The notes below the pieces were generated by a model, which had not been told where the DNA came from, did no database searches, and saw nothing but the letters and a program-made list of their open reading frames with translations. The position numbers and the translations under genes were made by a program. Positions 18,044 through 26,206 of a DNA stretch of 64,000 nucleotides are shown one piece after another. How positions within the stretch are numbered: position 1 is the first letter of the stretch; every line of letters begins with the position of its first letter. This DNA is from Mycolicibacterium poriferae (GTDB lineage: Bacteria > Actinomycetota > Actinomycetes > Mycobacteriales > Mycobacteriaceae): positions 5,642,001 through 5,706,000 of the forward strand of contig NZ_AP022570.1 in NCBI RefSeq assembly GCF_010728325.1, read 5' to 3'.

Positions 18044-18892
18044 TCAGTCTCCCGTGGCCACCGGCCGGTCCGGCTCGGCGCACCACTGCGACCACGATCC
18101 CGGAAACAGCTGGGCCTCCAAACCGATCATCTGCAACGCCGCGATCAACACCGCGGCCGTGACACCTGAGCCGCAGTACGCGCCCGCGCCGGTGCTGGCG
18201 TCGACACCGCGGTCGGTGAAGAACCCCTGCAACTCGTCATCGGTGCGGAACGTGCCGTCGACTGACAGCACCGACGTGCTCGGAGTGCTGCGGGCGCCGG
18301 GTATGTGGCCGGCGACAGGGTCGACGGGTTCGCGTTCTCCGCGGAACCGCTCCGGAGCGCGCGCATCGAGCAGTGGGCCAGCCAGTTCCGCTGTCCGGTC
18401 GGCGGTCAGAGTCGGCAGCTCACCCTGGTACAGGTCGCGATACGTGATCGTCACATCACCGAGACCGACTGTGGTGAAGCCTGTTTCGAGTTCGCCACCG
18501 GAGTCCACCCAGGCGGAGAGGCCGCCATCGAGAATGCGGACGTCCTTGACACCTGCCGTGGTCAGCAGCCACCAGGCCCGAGCCGACCCGGCGCGGTTCC
18601 AGTCGTCATAGACCACGGTGGGAACGCCGGCACGCATCCCCCACCGGCGGGCGGCCTCCTCCAGAGCAGGCCCGGACGGCAGCGGATGGCGGCCTCGACC
18701 TGACACCGCGTGATCGGTCAGCTCGTCCTCGAGCGAGACGTACACGGCGCCGGGAACATGACCGGCGGAGAACGCCTCGCGCCCGTCGGGCTGTGTCAGT
18801 TCCCAACGGACGTCGAGGACGTTCACCGGTCGGCCGGCGACGAGGTGGCGCGCCAGTTCTGACGCCGTGATGAGGATGTCAGCTCGGGGCAC
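18044..18892 (-). CDS. thiosulfate / 3-mercaptopyruvate sulfurtransferase (SseA-like)
   Basis: The 282-residue protein has two rhodanese domains. The N-terminal one is inactive and the C-terminal one has the active-site loop YCGSGVTA, whose CGSGVT form is typical of mercaptopyruvate sulfurtransferases. It moves sulfane sulfur to acceptors such as thiols or Fe-S assembly. It lies 24 bp after the aztD-like gene on the same strand and is probably last in the azt operon. The link to zinc is unclear. Confidence 0.88.
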   Translation of the reverse strand: MPRADILITASELARHLVAGRPVNVLDVRWELTQPDGREAFSAGHVPGAVYVSLEDELTDHAVSGRGRHPLPSGPALEEAARRWGMRAGVPTVVYDDWNRAGSARAWWLLTTAGVKDVRILDGGLSAWVDSGGELETGFTTVGLGDVTITYRDLYQGELPTLTADRTAELAGPLLDARAPERFRGEREPVDPVAGHIPGARSTPSTSVLSVDGTFRTDDELQGFFTDRGVDASTGAGAYCGSGVTAAVLIAALQMIGLEAQLFPGSWSQWCAEPDRPVATGD

Positions 18893-18916
18893 ACCACCAT
18901 CGTCGCACCGACTCGC

Positions 18917-20125
18917 CTAGTGGTGGTGATGCCCGACGGCCCCGCTCAGCTCGTTGGGGGCCTGCTCCAACGTCGTGGATGCCGACACTGTGCCGGACTG
19001 CAGGTCGACGAGATGGATCTGCCGAGTGGCAGGGTCCGACACGTAGACGGCATCTTCACGGGTGAACACAGCCGGGCCGCCGGCCTGCCAGTCGTCGGGT
19101 TCGGTCCACGATTCCATGATGTCGATCGCCCGGATCTGATCGCCGGTCACCTGGTCGTACACATAGAGCTTGCCGTCGGTGCCCAGGATCAGGGCTTCGC
19201 CTTGGGGTCCGCGACCCAGCGAACGGAACCAATAGCTGACCGACTCGGGCAGCTGGACAATCTGCATCTGATCGGTCGTGGTGTCGATCAGCGTGAACTG
19301 GTTCGGCCGCTCGAGCTCGGCATCGGGATCGACTTTCATGTCGCCCAGCACGACCGGCGAGTCGTCATGTCCACGGAGGTTGCCCGACCGACCGTACGGG
19401 GTGGGGCTGGGGATCTTGGTGAACGCGCCGTCGGCGTAGGTCAGCACACCGTTCTCGCAACCGAGTACGACCACCTCATCGGCGGCCACCGCCTCGCCGT
19501 GGATACCGGGGCACTCTTCGCTGCGGGCGATCTCGCGGTCACCCTGCTTGGCCACCGCGCCGGAACGGCTATCCGGGTTGCCGAGGCTGTGCACCAGTGT
19601 CCCGTCCGACAGAATCACCGCGACGCCGTGGTGGGGCTCTGGCGTGGAGAAGGTGCGGCCTTCCGGAAGTCCGCCCTCTTCGAGCGCGTGCGGATCGAAT
19701 GCGGTGATCTCACCCGAACCGTCGGCGAACAACACGGTGTTCTCGCCATGCACGACGACGTGGCCCGGGTCGGAGGCGGCGAAGGTGTCGTCGGTCATTT
19801 CGCCGCCCGCCGCATCGAGAATTCGGAAGCCCTCGTCTGTGGTCACGAGCACGTGCGCCTCGTCACCGGCCGGATTGACCCGCAGGAATCCGTCGAGCGG
19901 GATGTCCTGGGCGACCTCGAGGGTCTCACCGTCAAGGACGTAGAGACCTCCGTCGTACGTCGCCACCAATGGCTCGGCGACCGGTTCGGAAGGCGCCTCC
20001 GATGCCGGTGCCGACTCCGCGCTCTGAGTGCTCTCGGCGCTGTCGGTTCCAGACGAGCACGCCACCAAGGTTGCCGCCGCGCACGACAGTGCTCCGGCGC
20101 GGTACAACCACCGCGTATCGAACAT
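18917..20125 (-). CDS. aztD: AztD-like periplasmic zinc metallochaperone
   Basis: This 402-residue lipoprotein (signal ending LVAC, Cys23) folds as a predicted beta-propeller. It resembles AztD, which in Paracoccus passes zinc to the binding protein AztC. Possible zinc sites are PEPHHGVAV, GIHGEA and the C-terminal GHHHH tail. An acidic and Ser/Ala-rich linker follows the lipid anchor. It lies between aztC and the sulfurtransferase gene on the same strand, 35 bp after aztC. The family call rests on recall of AztD features and the gene context. Confidence 0.8.
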   Translation of the reverse strand: MFDTRWLYRAGALSCAAATLVACSSGTDSAESTQSAESAPASEAPSEPVAEPLVATYDGGLYVLDGETLEVAQDIPLDGFLRVNPAGDEAHVLVTTDEGFRILDAAGGEMTDDTFAASDPGHVVVHGENTVLFADGSGEITAFDPHALEEGGLPEGRTFSTPEPHHGVAVILSDGTLVHSLGNPDSRSGAVAKQGDREIARSEECPGIHGEAVAADEVVVLGCENGVLTYADGAFTKIPSPTPYGRSGNLRGHDDSPVVLGDMKVDPDAELERPNQFTLIDTTTDQMQIVQLPESVSYWFRSLGRGPQGEALILGTDGKLYVYDQVTGDQIRAIDIMESWTEPDDWQAGGPAVFTREDAVYVSDPATRQIHLVDLQSGTVSASTTLEQAPNELSGAVGHHHH

Positions 20126-20160
20126 ATCTGCTCCCTTCCGAGCTGATGGGTGGGCTGCGG

Positions 20161-21087
20161 CTATCGCAGGCCGTTGACGATGGAGTCGGTGTTGGAGCGC
20201 ATCATGTCGAGATATGTCGATCCTGGAGTCCCTGGGGGACTGAGTGATTCGCTGTACAGCGGCACGATCTGGACGTCGATGTCGGCCTGCTCGGACAGCA
20301 CGCGGGCCAACTTCTCAGGCTGCGAGGAATCGACGAAGATGGCCGGAACCCTGGCCGTTTCGATGGCCGCGACCAGCGATTCGAGATCCGACGGGCTCGG
20401 GGCGGCCAGCGTCGTGCCGCTGGGGACGATCGCACCGATCACGGTGAAACCGAACCGCTGGGCCAGATAACCGAGCACGTGGTGGTTGGTGACCAGCTTG
20501 CGGCGCTGGGGCGCGATGGAATCGAAGTCGGCGGCCATCGATGTGTCGAGCTCTTGTAGCTGCCGACGGTAGACCTGAGCGTTGTGCTCGACCGCCACGG
20601 TGTCGATTCCGTTGACCTCGTTGATGATTGCCCGCTCGATAACGTCGACCGCGGTGATCATGCGCTGCGGATCAGTCCAGAAGTGCGGATCGGGCGCACC
20701 CGCGGAATCCCCTTCGGTGTACCGGATCGGATCGATGCGCTCCCCCACCGCGAGCGTCGGGACCCCGCTTTCCGCAGCGCTTTCGACATTGCGGGTCACG
20801 TTCTCCTCCAGCCCGAGACCGTTGTAGACGATCAGATCGGCGGTGTTCATCGCCTCGGCTTCCTGCGCGGAGACACCGAAAGAGTGCGGGTCGGCATTCG
20901 GTTTCATGAGCACCCGGACCTCGGCGGCGTCACCGACCACGTTGCGCACCACGTCACCGAGGATGTTGGTGGTGACGACGATCTCGCTGCGGCCTGAGTC
21001 CGCTCCGCCACCACCGCACGCCGTGACCGTCGCGACGAGGGCAGCAACCAACCATGACAGGGTCCAGCGCAGACAGTTCCGCCTCAC
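20161..21087 (-). CDS. aztC: AztC-like zinc-binding lipoprotein of the second importer
   Basis: The 308-residue binding protein of the ZnuA/TroA cluster has a lipoprotein signal (VTAC, Cys24). Candidate metal ligands are His68 (NADPHSF), His135 (PDPHFW), His202 (TNHHVL) and Glu280 (YSESL), the last replacing the usual Asp. Unlike the other binding protein in the window it has no His-rich loop, which fits AztC, because AztD supplies zinc to it. Its ATG overlaps the stop of the aztB-like gene as ATGA. Confidence 0.85.
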   Translation of the reverse strand: MRRNCLRWTLSWLVAALVATVTACGGGGADSGRSEIVVTTNILGDVVRNVVGDAAEVRVLMKPNADPHSFGVSAQEAEAMNTADLIVYNGLGLEENVTRNVESAAESGVPTLAVGERIDPIRYTEGDSAGAPDPHFWTDPQRMITAVDVIERAIINEVNGIDTVAVEHNAQVYRRQLQELDTSMAADFDSIAPQRRKLVTNHHVLGYLAQRFGFTVIGAIVPSGTTLAAPSPSDLESLVAAIETARVPAIFVDSSQPEKLARVLSEQADIDVQIVPLYSESLSPPGTPGSTYLDMMRSNTDSIVNGLR

Positions 21088-23081
21088 CGCCCAGCCTCGA
21101 CCATCAGACCGGGAACGACGTCGGTGTGAAGCGTGCGGGCGATCCTGATCCCGTCGGCGTAGTCGATTTCATAGATCTCCCGGGCGCCGGCGTTGTTGAC
21201 ATAAGCACGGTCGGAGTCGATGTCGATCACCGGCTGTGGGCCTTGCTCGGGCACACCACCGGGGAACAGGGGCACCCGCGCGGTCTCCGTACGTTCGTTG
21301 ACGTCGAAAGAACTCAGACTCCCATCGCGGTGCAGCACGAGCACTGAGCCATCACCCGCGGTGTTCGCGGCCACCGCGTCGGGCACCGCAATGGTCGTCC
21401 ACCTGCGCTGCCGGCTGTCGAGAACCCAGACGGTGCCCGGTGACAACCCGGCGAACACATCGGCGCGATCACGGTGATCCATCTGCTGTGGCCGTTGCGC
21501 CGGCGCATCAGGTGGGAACGGCATGGCGGTGACTGTCAGGTCACCCTCCCCGCCGGTGACCCGGACTGCGCCTGCCTCACAACCGAATACCACCGCGCGC
21601 CGCGACGCCTTCGACCATGTCGGGTTGACACACTCGCCGACCAGGTCGTTCGCACCGGTGTCGTCGATGACCTGCATGCGACCCGTGCCCGTGACGGTGA
21701 CGACACGGCTGCCGTAGGGCACCGCCGCAGTGACGTCCTTTCCAAGGGAAAGCCCTGCGGGCTCGACGGTGCGTTCACCGAGCTTCTCGTAGTCCAGGAC
21801 CGCGACAGGCCCTTCCGCCGACTCGACAGCGACGAGTGAATTACTTGCGACTGCTGAGAAAACCGGGATGTCGAGCGTGCCCACCAGCGCCGGTTCAGTT
21901 GCAAAATAGTGGTAGTGATCGCCGTGGTCGAAAGTCCATGCGCCGGCGTCCACAATGGTCGCGCCGTCTCCGGTCTGCAGGTAGACGTACCGTCCATCCC
22001 CGTCGACCGCGGTGATCGCGCCGAAGGATCCGACGGCGCTCTCGGTCTCCTCGACAGCGTCGTACACCGCGGTGTCACCACTGGTCGGGTCCACGATGAC
22101 GAGTTTCGTCAACGGGCCGTCGAGTTCCCGCGCGCCCTCGACGGCCACCTCGTCCTCTCCGGCCGCCGTCGACTGCGACGTCTCCGACGGCGCGGGACCT
22201 CCGCCCGAGCATCCGGCGACCAGGCATGCGGAGACCGCCACCACCGACGCACGCCGCCAATGCGAACGCAGCTGAGACAGCAACGTCGAGACAAAGAACA
22301 TCAACACCGCAACTCCGGCGATCGTCGCACCGCCGGCGGTCTGGGCGTACCACGAGACAACCAGGCCCAGATACACCGCGGCCGAGCCGATCAGTGCGGC
22401 GAGCGCCATGACTGCGGGTATGGACCTCGCCCAAGCCAGCGCGGTCGCCGGTGGTGCTACCAGCAGGCCCAACACCAACAAGGTGCCGACCACGTGGAAG
22501 GAGGCCACCATGGCCACCGCCATCAACACGGTGAGCGCGGGGATCGCGACCTGCGGCCTCAGTCCGAGCGTGGCCGCCTTGCGAGGGTCGAATGTGACAG
22601 CCACGAACGCACGGTGCCCGATCACGACAGCGATGAACGTCAACGCCAGCGCCACCGCCAGGACGACCAGGTCGCTTGTGCGGACGGCGAACACGTCTCC
22701 GAACAGAAAGCCGGTGAGATCGACGGCGAAACTCTGCGATCGCGAGACGATGATGACGCCCAGCGCGAGCGTGCCCACCAGCAGAAGACCGATGCTGGCG
22801 TCCGACGCGAGTTTCGACGACCGACCGATCAGCGCGACACCGAGCGCCATGGCCAGTGCGGCCAGGAGGCCACCGACCATCAGGCTGCCGCCCAGCAAAG
22901 CGGCGACCGCCACACCGGGCAGCATGCCGTGTGTCATCGCGTCACCGAGAAAAACACTGTGGCGCAGCAGGACCCAGCACCCCACCACGGCGCACAGGCA
23001 CGCTGCGATCATCCCGGCGACAAGAGCCCGAACGACGACGTCCGCTTCGAACGGCTCCAACAACAACTGCATGGCGTACAC
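21084..23081 (-). CDS. aztB: AztB-like permease fused to a lipoprotein-like propeller
   Basis: Residues 1 to about 270 are an ABC-3 family zinc permease with about eight membrane segments, including DAMTHGMLPGVA and TLGLRP. Residues 278-291 (RRASVVAVSACLVAGC) then look exactly like a lipoprotein signal with lipobox Cys291. Residues 300-665 look like an AztD-type beta-propeller with a possible zinc site HGDHYHYF at 386-393. The frame is continuous over 665 codons. Either it is a true fusion that tethers a zinc chaperone to the permease, or two adjoining genes joined by a lost base. The start is ATG 23081, or ATG 23072. Confidence 0.75.
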   Translation of the reverse strand: MYAMQLLLEPFEADVVVRALVAGMIAACLCAVVGCWVLLRHSVFLGDAMTHGMLPGVAVAALLGGSLMVGGLLAALAMALGVALIGRSSKLASDASIGLLLVGTLALGVIIVSRSQSFAVDLTGFLFGDVFAVRTSDLVVLAVALALTFIAVVIGHRAFVAVTFDPRKAATLGLRPQVAIPALTVLMAVAMVASFHVVGTLLVLGLLVAPPATALAWARSIPAVMALAALIGSAAVYLGLVVSWYAQTAGGATIAGVAVLMFFVSTLLSQLRSHWRRASVVAVSACLVAGCSGGGPAPSETSQSTAAGEDEVAVEGARELDGPLTKLVIVDPTSGDTAVYDAVEETESAVGSFGAITAVDGDGRYVYLQTGDGATIVDAGAWTFDHGDHYHYFATEPALVGTLDIPVFSAVASNSLVAVESAEGPVAVLDYEKLGERTVEPAGLSLGKDVTAAVPYGSRVVTVTGTGRMQVIDDTGANDLVGECVNPTWSKASRRAVVFGCEAGAVRVTGGEGDLTVTAMPFPPDAPAQRPQQMDHRDRADVFAGLSPGTVWVLDSRQRRWTTIAVPDAVAANTAGDGSVLVLHRDGSLSSFDVNERTETARVPLFPGGVPEQGPQPVIDIDSDRAYVNNAGAREIYEIDYADGIRIARTLHTDVVPGLMVEAGR

Positions 23082-23092
23082 TTCTAGCAGTA

Positions 23093-23749
23093 ATGAAAGT
23101 CATTTTCAATAAGACCGAGGCCTACACCGCCCGGATCCAGCTGACCGGCGTGGCGTTCAGCTATGACCGCGTCCCGGTGTTCAACGGGCTCGACCTGCAG
23201 ATCGCACCGACCTCGCTCACCGTGGTGGTCGGCGCCAACGGATGCGGCAAGTCCACCCTGTTGGATCTGATCGCGGGAGTGCGACGCCCCGACCGGGGCC
23301 ACGTGCATGTGAGCGTTACCGATGTCGCCTACGCCGTGCAACGCAGCCGGGCCGGCGACAACTTCCCGCTCACCGCTGCCGAAGCCGTCATGATGGGCCG
23401 CTGGCGGCGGCTGGGACTGCTTCGCCGTCCCAGCGGAGCCGACCACGCCGTCGTCGAGCACTGGATCACCGAACTCGGCCTCGCGGACATCCGGGACCGC
23501 ACCCTCGGCGAGCTCTCCGGCGGCCAGCGCCAGCGCGTCCTGCTTGCTCAGGCATTGACCCAGGAAGCTCCTCTCCTACTGCTCGACGAACCCACCACCG
23601 GACTCGATGCCGTCTCGGGAGAGCTGGTGATCACCCACCTGCGCCGCCTGGCTGATACGGGCACAACCGTCATCGCGGCCACCCACGACACCGCACTCAC
23701 CGCGGCGGCTGACCACCGCATCGACATCGACGGGACCGCACCGCACTAG
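23093..23749 (+). CDS. aztA: AztA-like zinc ABC transporter ATPase
   Basis: The 218-residue ATPase has Walker A GANGCGKSTLLD, signature LSGGQRQR, Walker B LLLLDEPTTGLD and a switch His in AATHDTAL. It should energise the aztB/aztC importer, from which it is divergently transcribed with only 11 bp between start codons. The ATG at 23093 lies at the edge of a Zur-like palindrome that covers its first codons. No other start codon in frame precedes the fold, so leaderless translation is likely. Confidence 0.87.
   Translation: MKVIFNKTEAYTARIQLTGVAFSYDRVPVFNGLDLQIAPTSLTVVVGANGCGKSTLLDLIAGVRRPDRGHVHVSVTDVAYAVQRSRAGDNFPLTAAEAVMMGRWRRLGLLRRPSGADHAVVEHWITELGLADIRDRTLGELSGGQRQRVLLAQALTQEAPLLLLDEPTTGLDAVSGELVITHLRRLADTGTTVIAATHDTALTAAADHRIDIDGTAPH
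23094..23111. promoter_or_regulatory. Zur box between aztA and aztB
   Basis: TGAAAGTCATTTTCAATA is a Zur-type palindrome. It overlaps the first codons of aztA and lies 12 bp from the aztB start, so a bound repressor would block both genes. Confidence 0.75.
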
Positions 23750-23758
23750 GCTGGGGCG

Positions 23759-24523
23759 ATGGCAGCGGGTTCGGTGGACCTCAACGCCGACCTCGGCGAG
23801 GGGTTCGGCGTCTGGACACTCGGTGATGACGACGCCATGCTCGACATCGTCACCTCCGCCAATGTCGCGTGCGGCTTCCACGCCGGCGATCCGGCGAACC
23901 TGTTGACGGTGTGCCGGGCGGCCGCGGATCGGGGGGTACGCATCGGCGCCCAGGTCAGTTACCGCGACCTCGCCGGCTTCGGCCGACGATTCATCGACGT
24001 CGAGCCTGCCGACCTGACCGCCGACGTCATCTACCAGATCGGCGCGCTCGCAGCGTTGGCCACGGCCGCCGGCACGTCCGTCTCCTACGTCAAACCACAT
24101 GGTGCGCTGTACAACTCGATAGTCACCAACCGTAGCCAGGCGCATGCCGTCGCAGCGGCCGTGCACGCGGTCGACCCGTCCCTGCCCGTGCTGGGCATCG
24201 CCGGATCGATGTTCTTCGCCGCCGCGGAGGAATTCGGACTGCGCGCCGTCCCCGAAGCGTTCGCCGACCGCTCGTACCGGCCGGACGGCAAGCTCGTGTC
24301 ACGCCGCGAACGCAATGCCGTCCTCGAGGATGTCGACGAGATCGCCGAGCGGGTGATCTCGATGGTGACTCACGGCCGCGTCGACGCGGTCGACGGATCG
24401 ACGATCCCCATCACCGTGGAATCGGTATGTGTACACGGCGATTCGCCCGGCGCAGTACAGATTGCGGCCGCGGTGCGTCGCCGCCTCGTCGACGAGGGCG
24501 TGACACTCGCGCCGTTCAGTTAG
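23759..24523 (+). CDS. pxpA: 5-oxoprolinase subunit A, LamB/YcsF family
   Basis: The 254-residue protein begins with the family hallmark [11 protein letters not shown] and contains [11 protein letters not shown] and [10 protein letters not shown]. PxpA works with PxpB and PxpC to hydrolyse 5-oxoproline with ATP. Neither partner is visible in the window, which is odd for this normally clustered gene. It starts 9 bp after aztA and is probably co-transcribed. Its stop overlaps the convergent arsR-type gene by 8 bp. Confidence 0.9.
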   Translation: MAAGSVDLNADLGEGFGVWTLGDDDAMLDIVTSANVACGFHAGDPANLLTVCRAAADRGVRIGAQVSYRDLAGFGRRFIDVEPADLTADVIYQIGALAALATAAGTSVSYVKPHGALYNSIVTNRSQAHAVAAAVHAVDPSLPVLGIAGSMFFAAAEEFGLRAVPEAFADRSYRPDGKLVSRRERNAVLEDVDEIAERVISMVTHGRVDAVDGSTIPITVESVCVHGDSPGAVQIAAAVRRRLVDEGVTLAPFS

Positions 24524-24836
24524 CCGACTCGGCGTTCACGCCCTGGACGATGCTGCTGAGGAGTCCCGGGATGGCCGCATCCACCTCTGCACGACGCAGC
24601 CGCTGATGAATCAGACCGTCGACGGCCAACCGTTCGGTCACCCCCGCTTCGCGCAGGATCTTGAAGTGGTGGGTGGCCGTGGATTTGTTGATTCCGTCGT
24701 AGAGCGCCCCGCACTGCAGTGGCTTTCCCGCGTTGTACAGACGGCGGACCATCTCCAGGCGCACTGGATCGTGGACCGCGGCCAGCACCTGCTGCACCGT
24801 ACCGACAGGGGCGGCGACCCCTGTGTCGTCTGCCAT
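24516..24836 (-). CDS. ArsR-type winged-helix regulator
   Basis: The 106-residue protein is a small winged-helix repressor with the recognition region [22 protein letters not shown]. The usual metal-site motifs of SmtB/ArsR sensors (ELCVCDL or a His-rich last helix) are absent, so it probably senses something other than metal. It is divergent from an MFS transporter gene, and two similar inverted repeats fill the gap. The simplest reading is that it represses that transporter and itself. Confidence 0.85.
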   Translation of the reverse strand: MADDTGVAAPVGTVQQVLAAVHDPVRLEMVRRLYNAGKPLQCGALYDGINKSTATHHFKILREAGVTERLAVDGLIHQRLRRAEVDAAIPGLLSSIVQGVNAESAN

Positions 24837-24860
24837 CCAAAGTGCCCTTCACCACACGAG

Positions 24861-24915
24861 GTTTGATATCGGTCAAACCCAGCGTACGCTCGGCGGGGTT
24901 CGATGTCTGTCAAAC
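24861..24915. promoter_or_regulatory. paired operators for the ArsR-type regulator
   Basis: GTTTGATATCGGTCAAAC (24861-24878) is a perfect 6-bp-arm inverted repeat. GTTCGATGTCTGTCAAAC (24898-24915) is a near copy with one arm mismatch, 37 bp downstream. Both lie between the divergent arsR-type and MFS genes. Confidence 0.72.
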
Positions 24916-24940
24916 CTACTCGACGGGAAGTGCATCCGCG

Positions 24941-26206
24941 ATGGTGGCGTTGGATCGTCCGAGCGGCCGGCAGCAGCGATGGGCCTATCCACTGCTGCTC
25001 GTCGTCAGCGGCGTGGCGCTGGGCGTATCCGGTCTCCCCGCACCGCTGTACGGCATCTACGAGAGCACCTGGCACCTCTCGCCGTTGGCGACGACAGTCG
25101 TCTTCGCCGTCTACGCGCTCGCCGCGCTCGCCGCGGTGCTCGTCTCCGGCCGAGTGTCCGACGTGGTCGGACGCAAACCGGTACTCCTGGGCGCACTGTT
25201 CGCTCTGCTGGTCGGCCTCGGGGTCTTCCTGGTGGCCGACAACATGGCGCTCCTGCTGTTGGCTCGCACCATCCACGGCGCCGCCGTCGGCTCGATCGTC
25301 GTAGCCGGCGCGGCAGCGCTGCTGGACCTGCGGCCCGACCGCGGCGTGCGGTCCGGGCAGCTCAGCGGAGTGAGCTTCAACGTCGGCATGACGATCGCGA
25401 TCATCGGTTCGGCATTGCTGGCCCAGTACGCTCCTCACCCCCTGCGGACTCCGTACGCGGTCGTGGCGGTGATCTGCCTTCTCGTCGGTATCGGTGTGCT
25501 GGCATTGCGCGAACCCCACACCGCCCGCAATCCCGGCCCGATCCGCATCGCCAAACCCGCTGTTCCCGTGGAGATCCGCGGCGACTTCTGGTTCTCCGCG
25601 CTCGGCGTCATGGCCTCCTGGTCGGTTCTGGGCGTGCTGCTGTCGCTGTACCCGTCGCTGGCGGCCCGCCAGACCCACATCGACAACCTGGTTTTCGGTG
25701 GCGCTGTCGTCGGAACGACCGCCTTCGCGGCCGCTATGGCCCAGCTCGCCGCGACCCGGCTGCCTGCCAGGTACTCCGCAATCATCGGTGACGTCGGTAT
25801 GGCGCTGTCGCTGGTACTCACCATCCCGGTGTTGATGACACACAGGTGGCCACTGGTGTTCGTCGCCGCCGGATTACTCGGGGTGACCTTCGGTCTGGGC
25901 TTCGGTGGATCACTGCGGCACCTGTCCGACGTCGTCCCCGCCGACCGTCGCGGTGAGACCATGTCGGCGTTCTATCTGGTGGCCTACACCGCCATGGCGG
26001 TGCCCACCCTCGTCGCCGGCTGGGCCGCCACCCGGTGGGAGCTCTCAGCCGTGTTCCCCTGGTTCGCCGGCAGCGTTGCCGCCGCATGTCTGATCGCCGC
26101 CGCAGTCGGCCTGTACGGCATGCGAACGCCGGGCTCAGCGCGTGGTCGAGGGCTCGGTGAGCTGATAGCGGATCAGTCTGGAACTGTTGGCGACCACAGC
26201 CACTGA
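24941..26206 (+). CDS. MFS transporter, probable drug/metabolite efflux
   Basis: The 421-residue integral membrane protein has about 12 hydrophobic segments and the MFS loop 2-3 motif GRVSDVVGRKPVLLG, typical of proton-driven exporters. The ATG at 24941 is chosen because the signal-anchor-like first helix follows soon after. The upstream open frame contains the operators and is not coding. It overlaps the end of the convergent ctpC-like gene by 72 bp. The substrate is not predictable. Confidence 0.87.
   Translation: MVALDRPSGRQQRWAYPLLLVVSGVALGVSGLPAPLYGIYESTWHLSPLATTVVFAVYALAALAAVLVSGRVSDVVGRKPVLLGALFALLVGLGVFLVADNMALLLLARTIHGAAVGSIVVAGAAALLDLRPDRGVRSGQLSGVSFNVGMTIAIIGSALLAQYAPHPLRTPYAVVAVICLLVGIGVLALREPHTARNPGPIRIAKPAVPVEIRGDFWFSALGVMASWSVLGVLLSLYPSLAARQTHIDNLVFGGAVVGTTAFAAAMAQLAATRLPARYSAIIGDVGMALSLVLTIPVLMTHRWPLVFVAAGLLGVTFGLGFGGSLRHLSDVVPADRRGETMSAFYLVAYTAMAVPTLVAGWAATRWELSAVFPWFAGSVAAACLIAAAVGLYGMRTPGSARGRGLGELIADQSGTVGDHSH

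Noticed and set aside
17870..18169. ORF containing PIELSEPIELTEPIELSEP repeats
   Set aside because: It is produced by the 18-bp tandem repeat in another frame. No Shine-Dalgarno and no conserved domain.
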